Of a stretch of DNA of 64,000 nucleotides, positions 1 through 16,574 are shown one piece after another (position 1 is the stretch's first letter; each line of letters starts with the position of its first letter). The notes below the pieces were generated by a model. It made no database searches. It worked only from the letters and a program-made list of their open reading frames with translations, and had not been told where the DNA came from. Location: NCBI GenBank assembly GCA_932521035.1, contig OW051492.1:8308001-8372000 (forward strand). The letters are read 5' to 3'. The stretch comes from Oscheius dolichura. Taxonomy: Eukaryota; Nematoda; Chromadorea; Rhabditida; Rhabditidae. Position numbers and translations under genes: made by a program.

Positions 1-3000
1 AAATTGGAACACAACCCGAAGATCCCCCACGGGTTCATATCATCCAGTTGTCCTTTCTATGGACTATCCTCTAAATTTTCGTGGGTCCTCTCCCGGCCCG
101 CGAAAATTCCGATCCAATCCGTTGACTTTGGCCATTTCCTTCTGAATTCAAATATTCTCCTGGCTGCCTATTTCTATCCTTTCCAATCTCCTATCTCTTC
201 CCGTTGTACAGTCGGGGCCCAGACTGACTGGTCCAATTCCCAGAGTTTCTTCAGTCTCCTCTCTTTTCTTCATCCTCCTATCTGTGCGATTTTCTTCCTC
301 TCTTTTTTAAAGAAATGTTTTACTGTACTTTTCCTTCCGAGGATCTAATTTCCCTGGGGAAGAAGCTCCTCGAGCTACCGTACCCCTTGAGCCCCGCGGA
401 GAGCGGCCTGCCCCATCCTCCTTGGGGGCGCTTTCTCTTCTACCATTTCGAAGGGGTACTCCTCCTTGTCCATAAAATGGGAGCTGTCCCCCCAAAGTGA
501 CACAGAGTGATAAGCGGGGTGGAGAGTGTTCAGTTCTCATCAAGGTCAAGAGTTCCCTTCTCCCTGCCCACAGTCCCTTATCTATCTGATCTCAATTGGA
601 CCTATCAAATGAGGGCTGAGAAGAACGGCAATTTGTTCAAAATGTGGTCATTGCGTTGATTAATTTCGCGGGGGGATCCTATTTTATACTGGGAAGTTTG
701 AAAATTCAAAAGACGGATCACTGCTCCAGAAACACGGCCGCCGTCCAGCAACCAGTACTTTCTCTGGATTAGAAGGGCCTGTAGCCCCTTTCCGTCGTCC
801 TCTCCCCGTTCGGAATACTCCAGATTCAAAAAAGTGATTTCAAACAGTGCGCACTCGTCGTCTGATTGTCATTGTGTCGGCTCTCTCTAACTCATCCAGC
901 CAAGCGACTCTCTTTGTCCTCCTCTCGCCCCCCGTCTTCCATTTTCGGAGGAGGAGGGCGCCCAAATTCAAATCTCACCAACAACAGCCTCTCCCCTCAA
1001 ATGGGCGGTGATTATCACCTACGATGATTTAAATGGCCAGCCAAAAGAGGGGAAAATGGAGACAATTTCTGTTTCCATCGGGGCTTTTTCCCTCTGACCA
1101 CCGTCCTCATGATGGGTCAATATACGGGCTACGCTTCATATCCGCCGGGAAGAAGAGGCGGCAGGGGAGGAAGATGGCCACCGTACCGGGGAGATTCTTC
1201 CGTAAGCTTCGAGAAGATCGCGGAAGCCCCCGGGTGATTGTTATGGTATCCTCCCCCCTCCTCCTGGCGTCATGTGAGAGATTATCCTATTCGGCGACGA
1301 CGGTTTCCCTTTGACCCATTTTACGTCATAGAATTTCGAGGAAAAGGAATTAAGATTAGAAGAAGCGAAGGGAGGGAAAACTGAAAAATATTCAGGAAAC
1401 AGTACGGTCAGGGGTCAGGTGACGGGAAAACAAGGAGAAGAAACTAAAAAGACCGGAAGAGGCAGGGCAAAGGGAAAAGGAAAGCGCCTCTTACTCCCTA
1501 GCCGATCGCCGCCCGCCTCTGGATTCTCCCATTTGAACCCCCACAAATGTTTGACTATATTCTCGAGTCAAGACAACATGTTCCTGTAGTCAAAATATCT
1601 ATGAGAGGTGGGTTATTTTGCTTCTCAAACGATCCATCCGTTGATGGCCAAATCTCCACAATGGCGCCGAAAAGCTGCCAGGGCTTCTGCTCCTCTCTGA
1701 GGCCCTTTGCTCATTTTCCCCCTTATCTTCCCTGTTTTCTAGAAAATGTATCTAGATTGAACAATTTTTCATAACAAAATTTGAGGTAATATAGTGCTTG
1801 GTAATCTTCATCCTTCTCCGATCTTCTGAGGCGAGCCTCCATGGGGTACTGATTGCTCCTCCCTACAGTACCCCTGGCTCAATTTCCCCATTTCTTCCAG
1901 GATTTTTCCTATTGTTTCCGGTCCAAAAAACTGTTCTCTTCATAAATTTCTAGAGATCATTTTCTTATTTTGCCCGTGTTTCCTAGAGCTACCGTAGTCC
2001 CCTTATGAAACGGGGGTCGGCAAGTCTTCCACTGTCTGTAGTCATTTCTCAATTTCTCAATGATATAGATTTTTTATGAGCTACAGTACTCCCCTCGCGC
2101 TTCCAATTGAGCTCTCCCCTCTCCTCTCTGATGGCCGGCTATAATTTTCAGCTTGTCCAGTACTGGTCACCCCCGGCCGGCCGGTAGAGGGGAGAGGTTG
2201 TCTCTTTCCGCTTCAGTAGTTAACCACCAGATTACTCACCCCCACCAATAAAAACCAGTACCCCCCCTCTCCCCGTCCAAATTTGGAAATAATCGGCTTT
2301 ACTCTCCCAACTTTTGGAGTGACCGGCGGCGGGTGGTGGTGTCCTCGAGAGGATGCCACATTTGTTCTCGTCCGCCGCGTCGTTGTCCCGAAGACGGCGG
2401 CTAAGGGCGGCTAGGAGAGGCTACCGCGGGGCTCGAAAGTGCAATTTAGGAGGGCTGGAAATTGCAACGCGTTCGTGTTACTCTGTACAATACGCCATCC
2501 ACCCCGTGGAGGTCACCTGCGCACCGACAACAGCGCTTGCGACTGGTACCGCACGCCACGCCGAAGCTGCTGAAGAGACGATGCGTCTCGGGTGGATGAA
2601 TGGTCACAGAGAGAACTTTAGGGACCATTTCATTTTGAGCTATTGGCCGGGGGATACGGTAGCTGGCTGGCTCTTGAAGGGAATTCCCTAAAATCAAAGC
2701 AGACAGATGACCTTAGAGAGACTGTCGCTCTCCGCGTACGCTACAGCCTTTTACCGCATGGCGAGGAGACAGATGCCATCTCTCGGGGGGAGATTAATAA
2801 CATCGGCACGTGTTATTATCCAACGGGGACGGGCACACCGGAGGAGAGGAGGGGGACTACCACTTTGATAGGGATAAGAATTGCCATAGTTTATGGCTGG
2901 ATGTGAGGCGGATGATGGACCTATGGACCTTGAGGAGGGGCACCACGGGGGAAGGACGCATTTTAGGGACGATAATGGGGATTTTCTGGATTTACACTTG

Positions 3001-4669
3001 TTAGAGAAGGAAAAGGAGAAAATAGAGCTTCAATTCTGTGAAATTTCTCCCTTTCGCAACCCCCAGTCAAATATTTGTCTAACCGTATTGCGCAGTCCAA
3101 TTGACCGTGTCCCTTGACGCTTCATGAATGTCCTCTGGAAAAAGCACAAATAGAGACATCGGGGTGTAGCCATCTCGGGTAGGGCCCTAGCCTTTTATTT
3201 AAAGGAATATGATCAATAATCTAGCAGTCAAGTTAGAGAGGAAGAGTTCGCCTTGGAGGCGAGCTTCCTTGGGCAGCTTCCTCTGCCCGCCCCTACCCGG
3301 CCCCTGGGGCCGACGCGCCTACCTCACTTGCTTCTCGCTTTCAATGTGCTCCAAAAGCTTCTTAACTTGAAAACGATTAATTTTATACCTTCTACCGAAT
3401 TTGCCCTTTAGCCGGCCCCCTTGGGCAGGGAAACGGTCCTCCTCCTTAGGATACGCGCCTCTGGGAGCCTGTCGGCCTTTTCCCCTGCGTCCTCAAATTT
3501 TCTAGGAAATCAGACGCAGTTTTTTGATTTTATGCTTTATGTTTTGCTGTCCGATGAAAATAGCCAACAGTTCCTTTTGTGGTCTCCTCCTCCCGATTCC
3601 CGTCTCCCCCGTCGCTGCCCCTCTCTCCCACCCCCTATAACCGTCGGCTCTTCGCACTGTCATCTCGAGTCATTAGCGCCATAAGTACTGCCACTGGCAA
3701 CCATCCTGTCCACCCTGTATTGTCCCATTGGCACCCATAAAAACGTTTCTGTGTGAACGAGACCGTCAGCCTCACCGCGGGTGCCTCCACCTGGTCGACT
3801 CTTTCGATAAAAAAAGACAGCCAAGAGACAGGAGGAGTAAATACCGTAATCTAATCTTTCGAGAGAGCCTCGTTCAAACAAAGAGCAATCGGTAATTATG
3901 CAATTGGCAGGGAGGGAGACGCGACGAGAGGGAGAGACACGCAACTACCCCGCGCACACGGCGTCCTCAGTTCACCCCCGTTCCCGACACGACCCGTACC
4001 GGTCAACTGAGGACGTGAGATGTAGATTTTATGGAGGCAGCCGGGTGAGGATGGGAAAGCACTCTTTTTGGCCCCCGTTTTAAATGAAACATTGAAGGGC
4101 AGGGGTATTGAAACTGTGTCGGCCATCGAGCCATCACTTCTCCTGAGGGAAGACAGGGAAGATCTATTAGACCCCTTGGAGGGAAGAACATGCCCTTCAA
4201 GAGCAGGTAGGGCCTCGAAAAGAAGTGCCTCAAGGAATGTCCCTATTCCCGGTGGTAGGAACGCCTCCGGACACCTCGAGGAGGTCCACGGGAAGGAGGT
4301 CCACGCCATGTTGGGCCATCCTCCACCAGGATGCAATTTTCATTGTAAAAATTGTCTCGGTAGAGATCTTGGAGGCTTTCTAAAGACCCCGAGGAACTCT
4401 TTGCTCTGCTCATTGTAGATAGAAGACTCGAAATTTCACAATATTCCCTCGGGCACTGGTAAATATACCACGAGGCGCTTTCCCTCCCAAAAAAGTGTTG
4501 CTTTGTGTTTCCCGCATTTTCTGATCTCCTGATAACGAAATCGGAGGCAGAATATCTTCTGCCGATATTCTTATGCGGGAGCTTTAAAAATCGTTCAATA
4601 ATCGATATAGTCAAAAAGCGGGTCATTTTAATCTCGCCACATCGTCTCTGCCCTGCCCTGTCGTGTTCT
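1..4669. other. Sparse region without a convincing gene
   Basis: I see no chain of exons with matching phases and codon bias here. Short open frames exist on both strands (for example plus 2893-3117, acidic, and minus 605-829), but none is supported by a recognised domain or by splice partners. The DNA is pyrimidine-rich and carries repeated CTACAGTA/CTACCGTA-type octamers (near 378, 1863, 1988 and 2077). It probably contains intergenic DNA or long introns of a gene lying to the left. Confidence 0.5.
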
Positions 4670-4983
4670 ATGCCTCCTAGTAATGTTGATTCGCCGAAAA
4701 AAGAAGAAACCCAAGCTGTTGAGGTTTTAAAAGGGCCTTATAAACAGTATAGATCAAAATACGAAGATATTTATAAAGATGGAAATAAGAAATTCTATTA
4801 TAACGTCAATGGAGAGCGTGAGTCATTGTTTTTGTTCCTTTCCCCTTTTTGATCCATGTTTTTCTCTCTGCAGATCATATTCCGCAAGAGGCCACTCTTT
4901 ATTTTCCATTTTCTTGGCTAAAGGGATTATTTTCAAAGAAAGCGGTCCATAATGATCATCTGAAGGGGTCACGGTCCCTTTGA
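4670..4983 (+). CDS. Small two-exon hypothetical protein (85 aa)
   Basis: Exons 4670-4817 and 4874-4983 join in phase across a 56-nt GT..AG intron (GTGAGT donor, TCTCTGCAG acceptor). The product is charged and has a YEDIYKDGNKKFYYN stretch and an aromatic segment around YFPFSWLKGLFSKK. I recognise no domain, signal peptide or membrane helix. Codon use is more AT-rich than in the receptor gene 0.7 kb downstream on the same strand. The frame stays open upstream of the chosen ATG, so the true start could be earlier. It could be a chance exon pair; the main support is the clean splice junction and the lysine/tyrosine-rich composition. Confidence 0.42.
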
Positions 4984-5648
4984 AGTAGGTGTCCCGGCTC
5001 ACGCCTTCTTATCAATACTGTCAAATCTAATCTGTCCTCTTATTTTTGACTGTAGAAGGTCTTGAAGGGAAAAGATGGTTCCATAGGTCAAGAAATGACG
5101 CCAGAGGGGGGTTCAATGGCCTGCTCCTGTGCCCACTTGCTCGAAACTGTCCTTGGGGCATTTTACTATGGAAATTAATCCCTAGGGCAGGTGGGGCAGG
5201 CCAAGGGCAGTTTCGTGCAAGTGGGCACTGGCCTGGACTTATCTCGACTTGTTCTGAGAGGCTTTAGGAAGAGTTAGGAACCAAAATAAGCGTTAAAATC
5301 AGATTCTATAGTGCTGAAGTCAAACTGGCGCCCTCCCTTCCCCATGCCTGTCTCCTCCTTTGACTTTACGGTCCTCTGTTCTCAAACAATAAAGCCGTCT
5401 ATCATCTGCCATAGCCGCTGGTCTTATTCCCACTGCTAGTGCTCCCTTTATTACTATCCTCCCCCTCCCTGCCTGCCTGCCTCCCGTCCTCCCCGCACAG
5501 GTCCCCACAACTATCTAATCGAAAGAAAGTAGGCGGAGCTTGTCTTCCCGCGCGCGTCCCCTCCTAAGAGAGAGAACTAGGAGGCTGGGGAGATCAGTCA
5601 ACCCACTAACCCACTAGCCTACTGACCCCGAAACTAGCCAAATTAATA
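4984..5648 (+). promoter_or_regulatory. Upstream region of the nuclear receptor gene
   Basis: This 665-bp stretch lies between the small gene and the receptor start codon. It has no coding signal that I can see. It is the likely promoter and 5' UTR of the nhr-23-like gene. I cannot name a specific response element. Confidence 0.3.
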
Positions 5649-10026
<4,378 letters not shown>

Positions 10027-10793
10027 GAAGCCCTCTAATAATCTCCCCCTTGTTGTAGATATTTGCTCTATTATTTATTTCAGCCTTATACGCGAAGAAC
10101 CAAGCATTTCGAGCCATTGTAAAGGGCAGTCCTCCTATATTTAAAGGAGAGACCGCCGTTTGCAAGACGGGTATCCATTCCGCGCGCGTATTTAGCCCCC
10201 CTGCCCCCAGTCCCTCTGCCTTATCACCTTCGCCTTTCGGGAGTTTTGCTTTACCCGGGCCCCTCCCCCCTCTCTTCTTAATTTAATATATATGTGTGAT
10301 TATTTAAGGTGCAATATGAACCACATCCCCAGAATACTTTCTCCCTTTCTCCTCTCCTCCTCTCGCGACTATTTGTATATTTTTGCATTTTCCCACGGAA
10401 TCCTCACCGGATCATCTCAGTCCTCGTTTAATTCCAAAACAAAGAAAACACATTCCAATTTCTATGCCTTACTGTAGATCTTCTTTTTTTCGTTCTTTCT
10501 TCATTTTTTGTAGTAGCATTTGTCGTGAGTGAAGATATTTCATGAATACTGTGAGGTTATACGAGGGAGGGGGACAAGGGAGACGCAATCCTCATTCCCT
10601 GAAGGAGAGGAGACGTGGTAAAAAACTGGGCGGATAAGGGGTGACTCTCGAAGCCAGTAGAGTCTCGAACCCGAACCAGGGGCAGAGTCGTACCGAGGGG
10701 AGGACGACCGCCGTCTTCACCCCTCGGGTACCTGAAGACGAAGGAGAACAAGTGGTAGAGGAACAACTAACAGTACACGAGTACCTCAATTTA
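10027..10793. other. 3' flank of the receptor gene; no gene seen
   Basis: This is the receptor 3' UTR plus intergenic DNA, AT-rich from 10260 to 10560. A 90-residue open frame on plus (10641-10913) has no splice partner and overlaps a better minus-strand candidate. I see nothing else I can support. Confidence 0.4.
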
Positions 10794-11570
10794 ATAGGCG
10801 CCGTTCTCCACTCCCCTAAAAACCACCAGTTTCTGGATGGAGACGATCAATTCATAGACGTTCATGGCCGGCGCCTCGCCCTCCTTGGCCACCGGGGCAG
10901 GCCGCCTTGTTGAGCCTCCTGTCTCGCTGTCCCTCTTCTGCTTTTGTATCATCGAGAAGCTTATTCAGATCCATTTTTCCAACAAAGCTGATCAGACGAT
11001 TCATACAGGCCCAAAGGAGGCTAGAGGAGGTCAAAGGCAGCCCGAGCCGAGCTTTTCTTCTATTCTTTTGCGCTGTTATGTCCAAACTATCCCAAAACTA
11101 CCGTAGCCATCGTCTCTCAAAGTGCCTTCGTGTTCAGAAGGTAGTTCCCGTGGTAAGCCTTCTTGAAACGGGCCATAAAGAGCCGTGGAACCCTATCCTC
11201 CCTGGCCCGCATCCCAAATGAGAAGGTGTCAAACAAAAAAGACGACAAAAATACAACACTCTCGGCTTATTATTATTATGCGTCACTGCTGTTCTCCATT
11301 GGCTTGACAATGTTCTCCTCGTCCTGGGGCATCGAGTCCATCAGCTGCTGGATGTTGTTGGCCTTCTCGCGGGCCTTTCTGGGAAATAGTGGAAGCTAAT
11401 AAAATGACTCAGTTTATTCAAAGCCAACGGGACTGACAAGGGCTGGCTTGTGAACTCTGTGAACCGAGTTCAGAGGGGGCTTCGAACGCGTTTGAAAGCT
11501 GGCCCCTTCCCTTTAGAGATTTTCGGACAAGGAAGCCTTTTCAGCAGAGGAAATGCAGATTGACCGTAGA
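10794..11570 (-). other. Weak coding signals on minus strand (two short candidate exon sets)
   Basis: One open stretch ends at a stop near 10794 and reads MIQKQKRDSETGGSTRRPAP then NVYELIVSIQKLVVF. A second candidate ends at about 11279 and reads REKANNIQQLMDSMPQDEEN; its exon begins after TTTCCCAG and could join in phase to an upstream mini-exon encoding MGLHLCLLR near 11597-11572, giving about 42 residues. Both look protein-like in composition but neither has homology that I recognise. They may be small secreted or regulatory peptides, or chance. Confidence 0.2.
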
Positions 11571-11668
11571 AGGCAAAGATGGAGGCCCATTACGATAACT
11601 AGAAGTCTCTCCCGCTTCATGGGTCTCAACAAGATTTATTGTACATACACACAATACAAACAGCGTAT

Positions 11669-12757
11669 TCAAATTTTAGCACTATAAGGTCGTCGAATAG
11701 GAGATCTCGGAATCGGGGTCCGGGGCAGGGGAGCCATTCCATCGGTCGGGCCGCCGCCGACTCCTCCTCCGCTGACTTCGTATTCCCGTCGTCGTTGAGC
11801 TTCGTTGCATCGCTGATTACATTGTTTCTTCCACCGGCCACAGAGAACGAAGAACACCGTCAAGCCGAGGACACTGACGATTACCACAACCACGATTATT
11901 CTGAAAATGGATGGATTACTGTAGGATGGGAGGATGGGGTACATGATGGACTTGTCGTTCTCGATACATTCCATGTTACGGTAGTCGCAGCGGCCGACGG
12001 GACACTCCCAGATTACGGCATCGGGGTAGGTGGAATTGTCTGTGGAGTTGTCGAATTCTAGCTGAAAACATCTCTTTAGAATTTAAAGGAGGATGCCAAA
12101 AAGCAGCCTGCTACAGTTTCCCAGTGCCGTCTAACCGACCCCACCCCTATCTGCCCGTCTCTTCATCGTTCTCCTCTCCCGAGAAATCCTGCTATCCAGC
12201 TCGATTCCAGACCCGAATTTTATCATTTTTCCCGCCTTACCTCCGAAAATATTGGGTCGTCCGTCAAGTTCATCGAGCACTTCTCCATGTTCTTCTTATG
12301 CGACGGGGTGTAGTTATTACTCCAGTAATACGAGCGGTGCCCCATCCTGAAACCGCGACATATTCTTTATACTGTATCCTTATTCTGTATCTTACACAAT
12401 GGGAACATGTGACGATAACATGGAATGGGTGGCCATGCCGGCGACGAAGCCGGTCGCCCCTCCCACAGCTGCTCCTTTGGCTGCGCTGGAGAAGCTGGCT
12501 CGTCCGGAACTGGAACTGCCAAAGCTTCCAGCTGAGGTACCAGTATTCGTGGCTCGGAATGAACCGGGGGAACCGCCGCCAGAGGAACGGAAGGAGCCGG
12601 AAGAAACGGAAGCTCGAGCCGCGCTGGCTCCTCTGAACATGGGGACGATTGTGACCTGCTAGGCTGCCTACCGTCCTCCTCCACCGAAGCCGCCCTTGGC
12701 GAGGCAGATCCCCGTCAGGGCTAACAACACCTGCAGGGCCATGTGATATGTGTGCAT
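11669..12757 (-). CDS. CX-module-type single-pass membrane protein (259 aa)
   Basis: Five exons on minus: 12672-12757, 12396-12632, 12241-12346, 11943-12061, 11669-11900; phases agree. An N-terminal signal peptide (MHTYHMALQVLLALTGICLA) is followed by a Gly/Ser-rich stretch that ends in an Ala/Gly run (SSAAKGAAVGGATGF). An extracellular module follows: RSYYWSNNY, a Cys in EKCSM, LTDDPIFSE, then WECPVGRC and MEC. A helix of about 23 residues (IIIIVVVVIVSVLGLTVFFV) starts near residue 181, and the tail is basic and Pro-rich. This layout matches the nematode CX module as I know it, with fewer cysteines than the typical CC..CC pattern. Introns are 39, 49, 179 and 42 nt. A minus-strand AATAAA lies near 11634-11640. 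Molecular role unknown. It is the tandem partner of the next gene. Confidence 0.8.
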
Positions 12758-13574
12758 TGCCTGAATATCACCATGATCAAAACGAGATTAATTCGAAGAG
12801 AGGCTATTACCCGCCGGCTAATTGACGTGTGACGTGGGTCATTGACCCCCATTGAGAGAGGGAAGAGAGAACAACTAGGCAGACTCAAAACGGGAGGGGA
12901 ATGGGGGATCAGGTTACCAGGTATCAAACGCAAATAAACGGGCTATTTTGTTGTCTTTCAGCCCTTTTCATTGGGATTCCGGGCGCCTCATTCAAATGCC
13001 TGCTAATTGTTGTTTTTCTAAATACTGGCTATTCTGAGGCTCGGTGCAGATCATGGGAGGACGATCCTCCATTTGGTCCCGGTCCTACTGGATGCCAGGT
13101 CCCCAAGGGGCCCCAAGAACCAAAGTATTGCCTTTTTTCCTGGCCCGGAAACGGCAACAACTCACGGAAAAATTTCCAGGCTAATAGAACAGCTCCCAAG
13201 TTTTGTTGGATTGAACCTGATCCGGATCATAATGGAACCGAGTAATATCCAGTTTAGGCCTCAAGCTCATTTTTCAATTGTTACCCAAGGACGGGACGAG
13301 GGCCGGCTGTTTGGAGCACGTTGCTTCCCCAGGGTTACGGTACTGGCTACTGTAGTAGATACAAAACATAGTTCTCGTTCATTTTCTACTTGAGGGTGAA
13401 CAAAAAATAACAAAAGGATAACAAAATAGGTGATGATAACGAGGAGATAAAGCGATTTCGTCCGTCTATTAGAAAATATAATCCGGGGGTGGAAAGTGTA
13501 GCGGAGAAGGCGAAGCCGAGCCGTCTCCCGGCAACCGAGAAAGTGATTATCTTGTGATCGGAGGAGGCGTCATG

Positions 13575-15738
13575 TCAAACAGCTGGCTGATGAAGCTGCT
13601 GCTCCGCTGGCTCCGGCGGCGGCGGCGCCTCGTCCTTCAACGTCTCCTCACAGGAGGGCTCTTCCACTTCTCCCATCTCGAAATATGAGGCTGGGACAAA
13701 GTTGCGACGTCGCCATTTTCGGGATAGGCTCGGCTGGAAAGGGATCTCTATTTAGAGGCGGAGGACAGGAGGATGACTGACCCATATGTCGCAGATCTTG
13801 AAGATGGCCGCCCAAATGAGCATTATTACCGGCACGGCGATGAAGAAAATATACCTGGAAAGGGAATTTTGAAGGGGGAATGGGGGAGACTCACTTGTTT
13901 TCGTCACTTTCACAACCCAAACTAGTATGGTCGCAGCCCTCGTCCTCACAGTACCAGGTGACTTCTATTGGCATCATTGAGGCATTCGTGAACTCGAACT
14001 GAAAGATTATTAGAAGAAACTGTCAGGGGGATATGGTATTGAGTATATTTCAGCTGGAATGTAGCCCAAAAGCTCTAGGTCTCGGAGAGAAACTCCAGAA
14101 CTTCCAAGCCCCCTCGCGGCTACGGTAAGGAAGACTCCCCACTTTTTCAGGAAATCCATAGCGACGGAAATAAACGTTAGATACGAAGAGGATTACTGAT
14201 ATTTTTAGCACTCCAAGGGATTCCCCGATTGGAAGGAAATGAAAGAATCGGCGGCATAAAAAAGCGCCTGACTTGATCTCTGCCCGTTCCGCCCCCGGTC
14301 ATCCGTCCAATTATTCGATTAAAATGCCCCCCAGAGAAGGGAATTATCCATTTTTCTGCTCTTCCCAAATTCGGGACACAGTTCCTCTCGAAACCCCTTC
14401 CTAATGGCCCTAGCTCCCAGTCCAAATGAGTCTATTCTTCTCAAGGAAATGTCACCTCCATTCCGTTTGCCAATAAGTACAGCTGAACCCGGAAATAGCC
14501 TCCTCTCTCCTTGTTGAGAATGAGAAAATCTCAGGGGAAATAATCCGTTGTTATGGCTGGGAGACGGAGAATACCCTTTGTATTTTGGCTGTATATCCTC
14601 AAAATAGGTTAAGCCCTTTGCCCCATCCTCTCTTCCTCCTCCTCCCTCATCCTCGAAAAGAAGCCCTTCTCATTGGATATTAGCCACCTCTCCAAAAAGG
14701 GGTGTCATGAGATATATTGGCATACCTGATGAGGAGATCCCGAAGATCGAAAAGGCGCGACCTACCTCGGCGAAGAGAGGATCATCCGCCACGCTGTAGG
14801 AACACCAGGGAGAATTAGGAGGGGAGGGCGACGTCCTCCAGGAGAAATTCCTCGCATTGTGGACGACGGTCGCTTGGGAGTCGAGCAGCACCACTCCTGA
14901 GCGGACTGTTTACATTTTAAAGTAGAATTCTTGGTTAAAGTTGGCCTTTCTTCAGTTGTTCCTACTTCCCAGCCAAAAAACCGGTAAAATTTTCATTTCG
15001 GGGTCGGAAATAGGGAAAAATCACCGTTGGAAGGGAATTTAGACCTGTGCGCGGGCTTGTCTACCGTAATCTAGCTTTCAACTGTTAGTTTAAAGAGGAA
15101 AACTCCCTTGTCCAGAGAATAAACTAGCTTCTGAACTCACCCTCATCCGTGGGACTGTTGTTTTCCTTGAGATACGAGACGAAAGAGGCGACTCCCGGTG
15201 AAAATGGCGACGGCATACTGTAAAAACTCGTAAGAATTGACCATTTCATCCAATTAGGAAACAGAAATAATAATAACCCACAGCTCTTTAGACAGGGCGG
15301 AAATGAGGCGAATAGAACGGAAAAGTAGCAATAGCAGAGGTGGCTTCATTCGGGGCCCGGACACACGTCGTCCAGGCAACTGCAGCAATCCGATAAGGAT
15401 GGGGATCATCCCCCTCCCGGCCGAGATGGGTGTCGCCTCGGGGCGGAGGCCCTTCGGATGACCGGCCGAGCGCATTTTTTAGCACGGGAGGATGGAGAGG
15501 GGATGATAATTTATACGGGTGATTCAGAAGATGAGCCTCTAATGTGGTGTATAATGATCTTCCCTTTTCGCCGCCAGGGACAGCCGTATGTATACAAGGC
15601 AGAGCCATTTGAGAGTGTCCCCTGCCCTGTCTTTTCCTCCCAACTCAAACAATAAACAACTTACATCCGTTCCAAGAGCATGGCTCCCGTGAAGAAGGGA
15701 AGAAATGAGCCGATAGCCAGGGAGCGTGTCGTCTCCAT
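13575..15738 (-). CDS. Divergent CX-type membrane protein, tandem paralogue (208 aa)
   Basis: Six exons on minus: 15665-15738, 15141-15217, 14766-14905, 13895-13998, 13782-13854, 13575-13733; phases agree. The hydrophobic N-terminus METTRSLAIGSFLPFFTGAM should act as signal peptide. The ectodomain keeps the plan of its neighbour: an aromatic W segment, WCSYSVADDPLFAE aligned with the neighbour's LTDDPIFSE, FEFTNAS aligned with LEFDNST, then WYCEDEGC and GCES, immediately followed by a membrane helix (YIFFIAVPVIMLIWAAIF). The cytoplasmic tail is basic, then acidic and Pro-rich. Matching intron positions and phases around DDPLFAE and before the helix show common ancestry by duplication. Introns of 40 and 48 nt flank the helix exon. 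The long intron 13999-14765 shows no extra exon I could justify. Confidence 0.75.
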
Positions 15739-16574
15739 ATTTTCTCGATGAGCTGCGTTCGATTCGATCGATGGCTCTCCCATAAATAGCCGCCTCTCTG
15801 TCAAATAATCTCTTTTTGAGCTGGAAAATGAAAAAGGGAACAGAATGGAGAAGGGCGCGGGGTCTCAGGTGGAGAGGGGATACGTAACAGGATATCCCCT
15901 CTTATTGTCCCCGGGTGGGTAAAAATTACCTCGAGAAAAACAACGGATTCATTTAGGGGCTATAAACCGGAAGGAAAGGTCAAGAAGAAGGGCTAAAGTT
16001 CCTATAGGAATTCGGAATTAGTCGTCTTCTACGAGCCTATGTTAATCTCTCGTCGAATAAATGTTTAATGAGGGCGGTGACTTCATTGAGCGGGATCAGA
16101 GGCTAAAAGTTACTCTTCAATTTGAGAGGAAGATCTTACAAACCCATTCCGGGCAGGAATCACTATCGGACAGACCATGAGAGCCTTTCAGCCAGAAACC
16201 TTTCCGTCTGCCTCCCACTGAACCCGATTCTCCGCCACCTGGCCAGGTAGGGGCAGTCAACCTCTTCCAGGGTTAGCCTGGCCGACTCGATCTTTTCGAA
16301 ATTCTAGCCGAGTTCAACTTATACAAAAATTGTCCGGTCTGATATCGAATTCTGCAAAAAAAATTTCGTCTGGATCGACTCGACACGTTTTCCGAACCAG
16401 ATCCAGGTAGCCGGGCAGCCCTGGCCTCTTCGGACCAGCCACAGGCCTGCCCCTGTCATTCCGTCATTGCCCTAGGCCACCTCACCTCGTTCCTCTTCGC
16501 GGCATGTTGACTCAAAAGCCCATTGATATAACTGATCAACAATATGAGGAAGATGGTAACACGTTGTGAATATT
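15739..16574. other. Intergenic, no gene seen
   Basis: These 836 bp lie between the divergent CX gene start and the 3' end of the 7TM-like gene. No coding stretch with matching splice sites was found. It should contain the promoter of the CX-type gene at its left end. Confidence 0.4.

Noticed and set aside
2893-3117. Acidic 74-codon plus frame starting MAGCEADDGPMDLEEG
   Set aside because: Protein-like composition but isolated, overlapped by other open frames, and without acceptor or donor that leads to another exon.
14461-14545. Possible extra exon (FRVQLYLLANGME) in the long intron of the second CX-type gene
   Set aside because: The flanking exons already join in phase 0 at positions equivalent to the sister gene, which has no such exon; no acceptor gives a matching phase.
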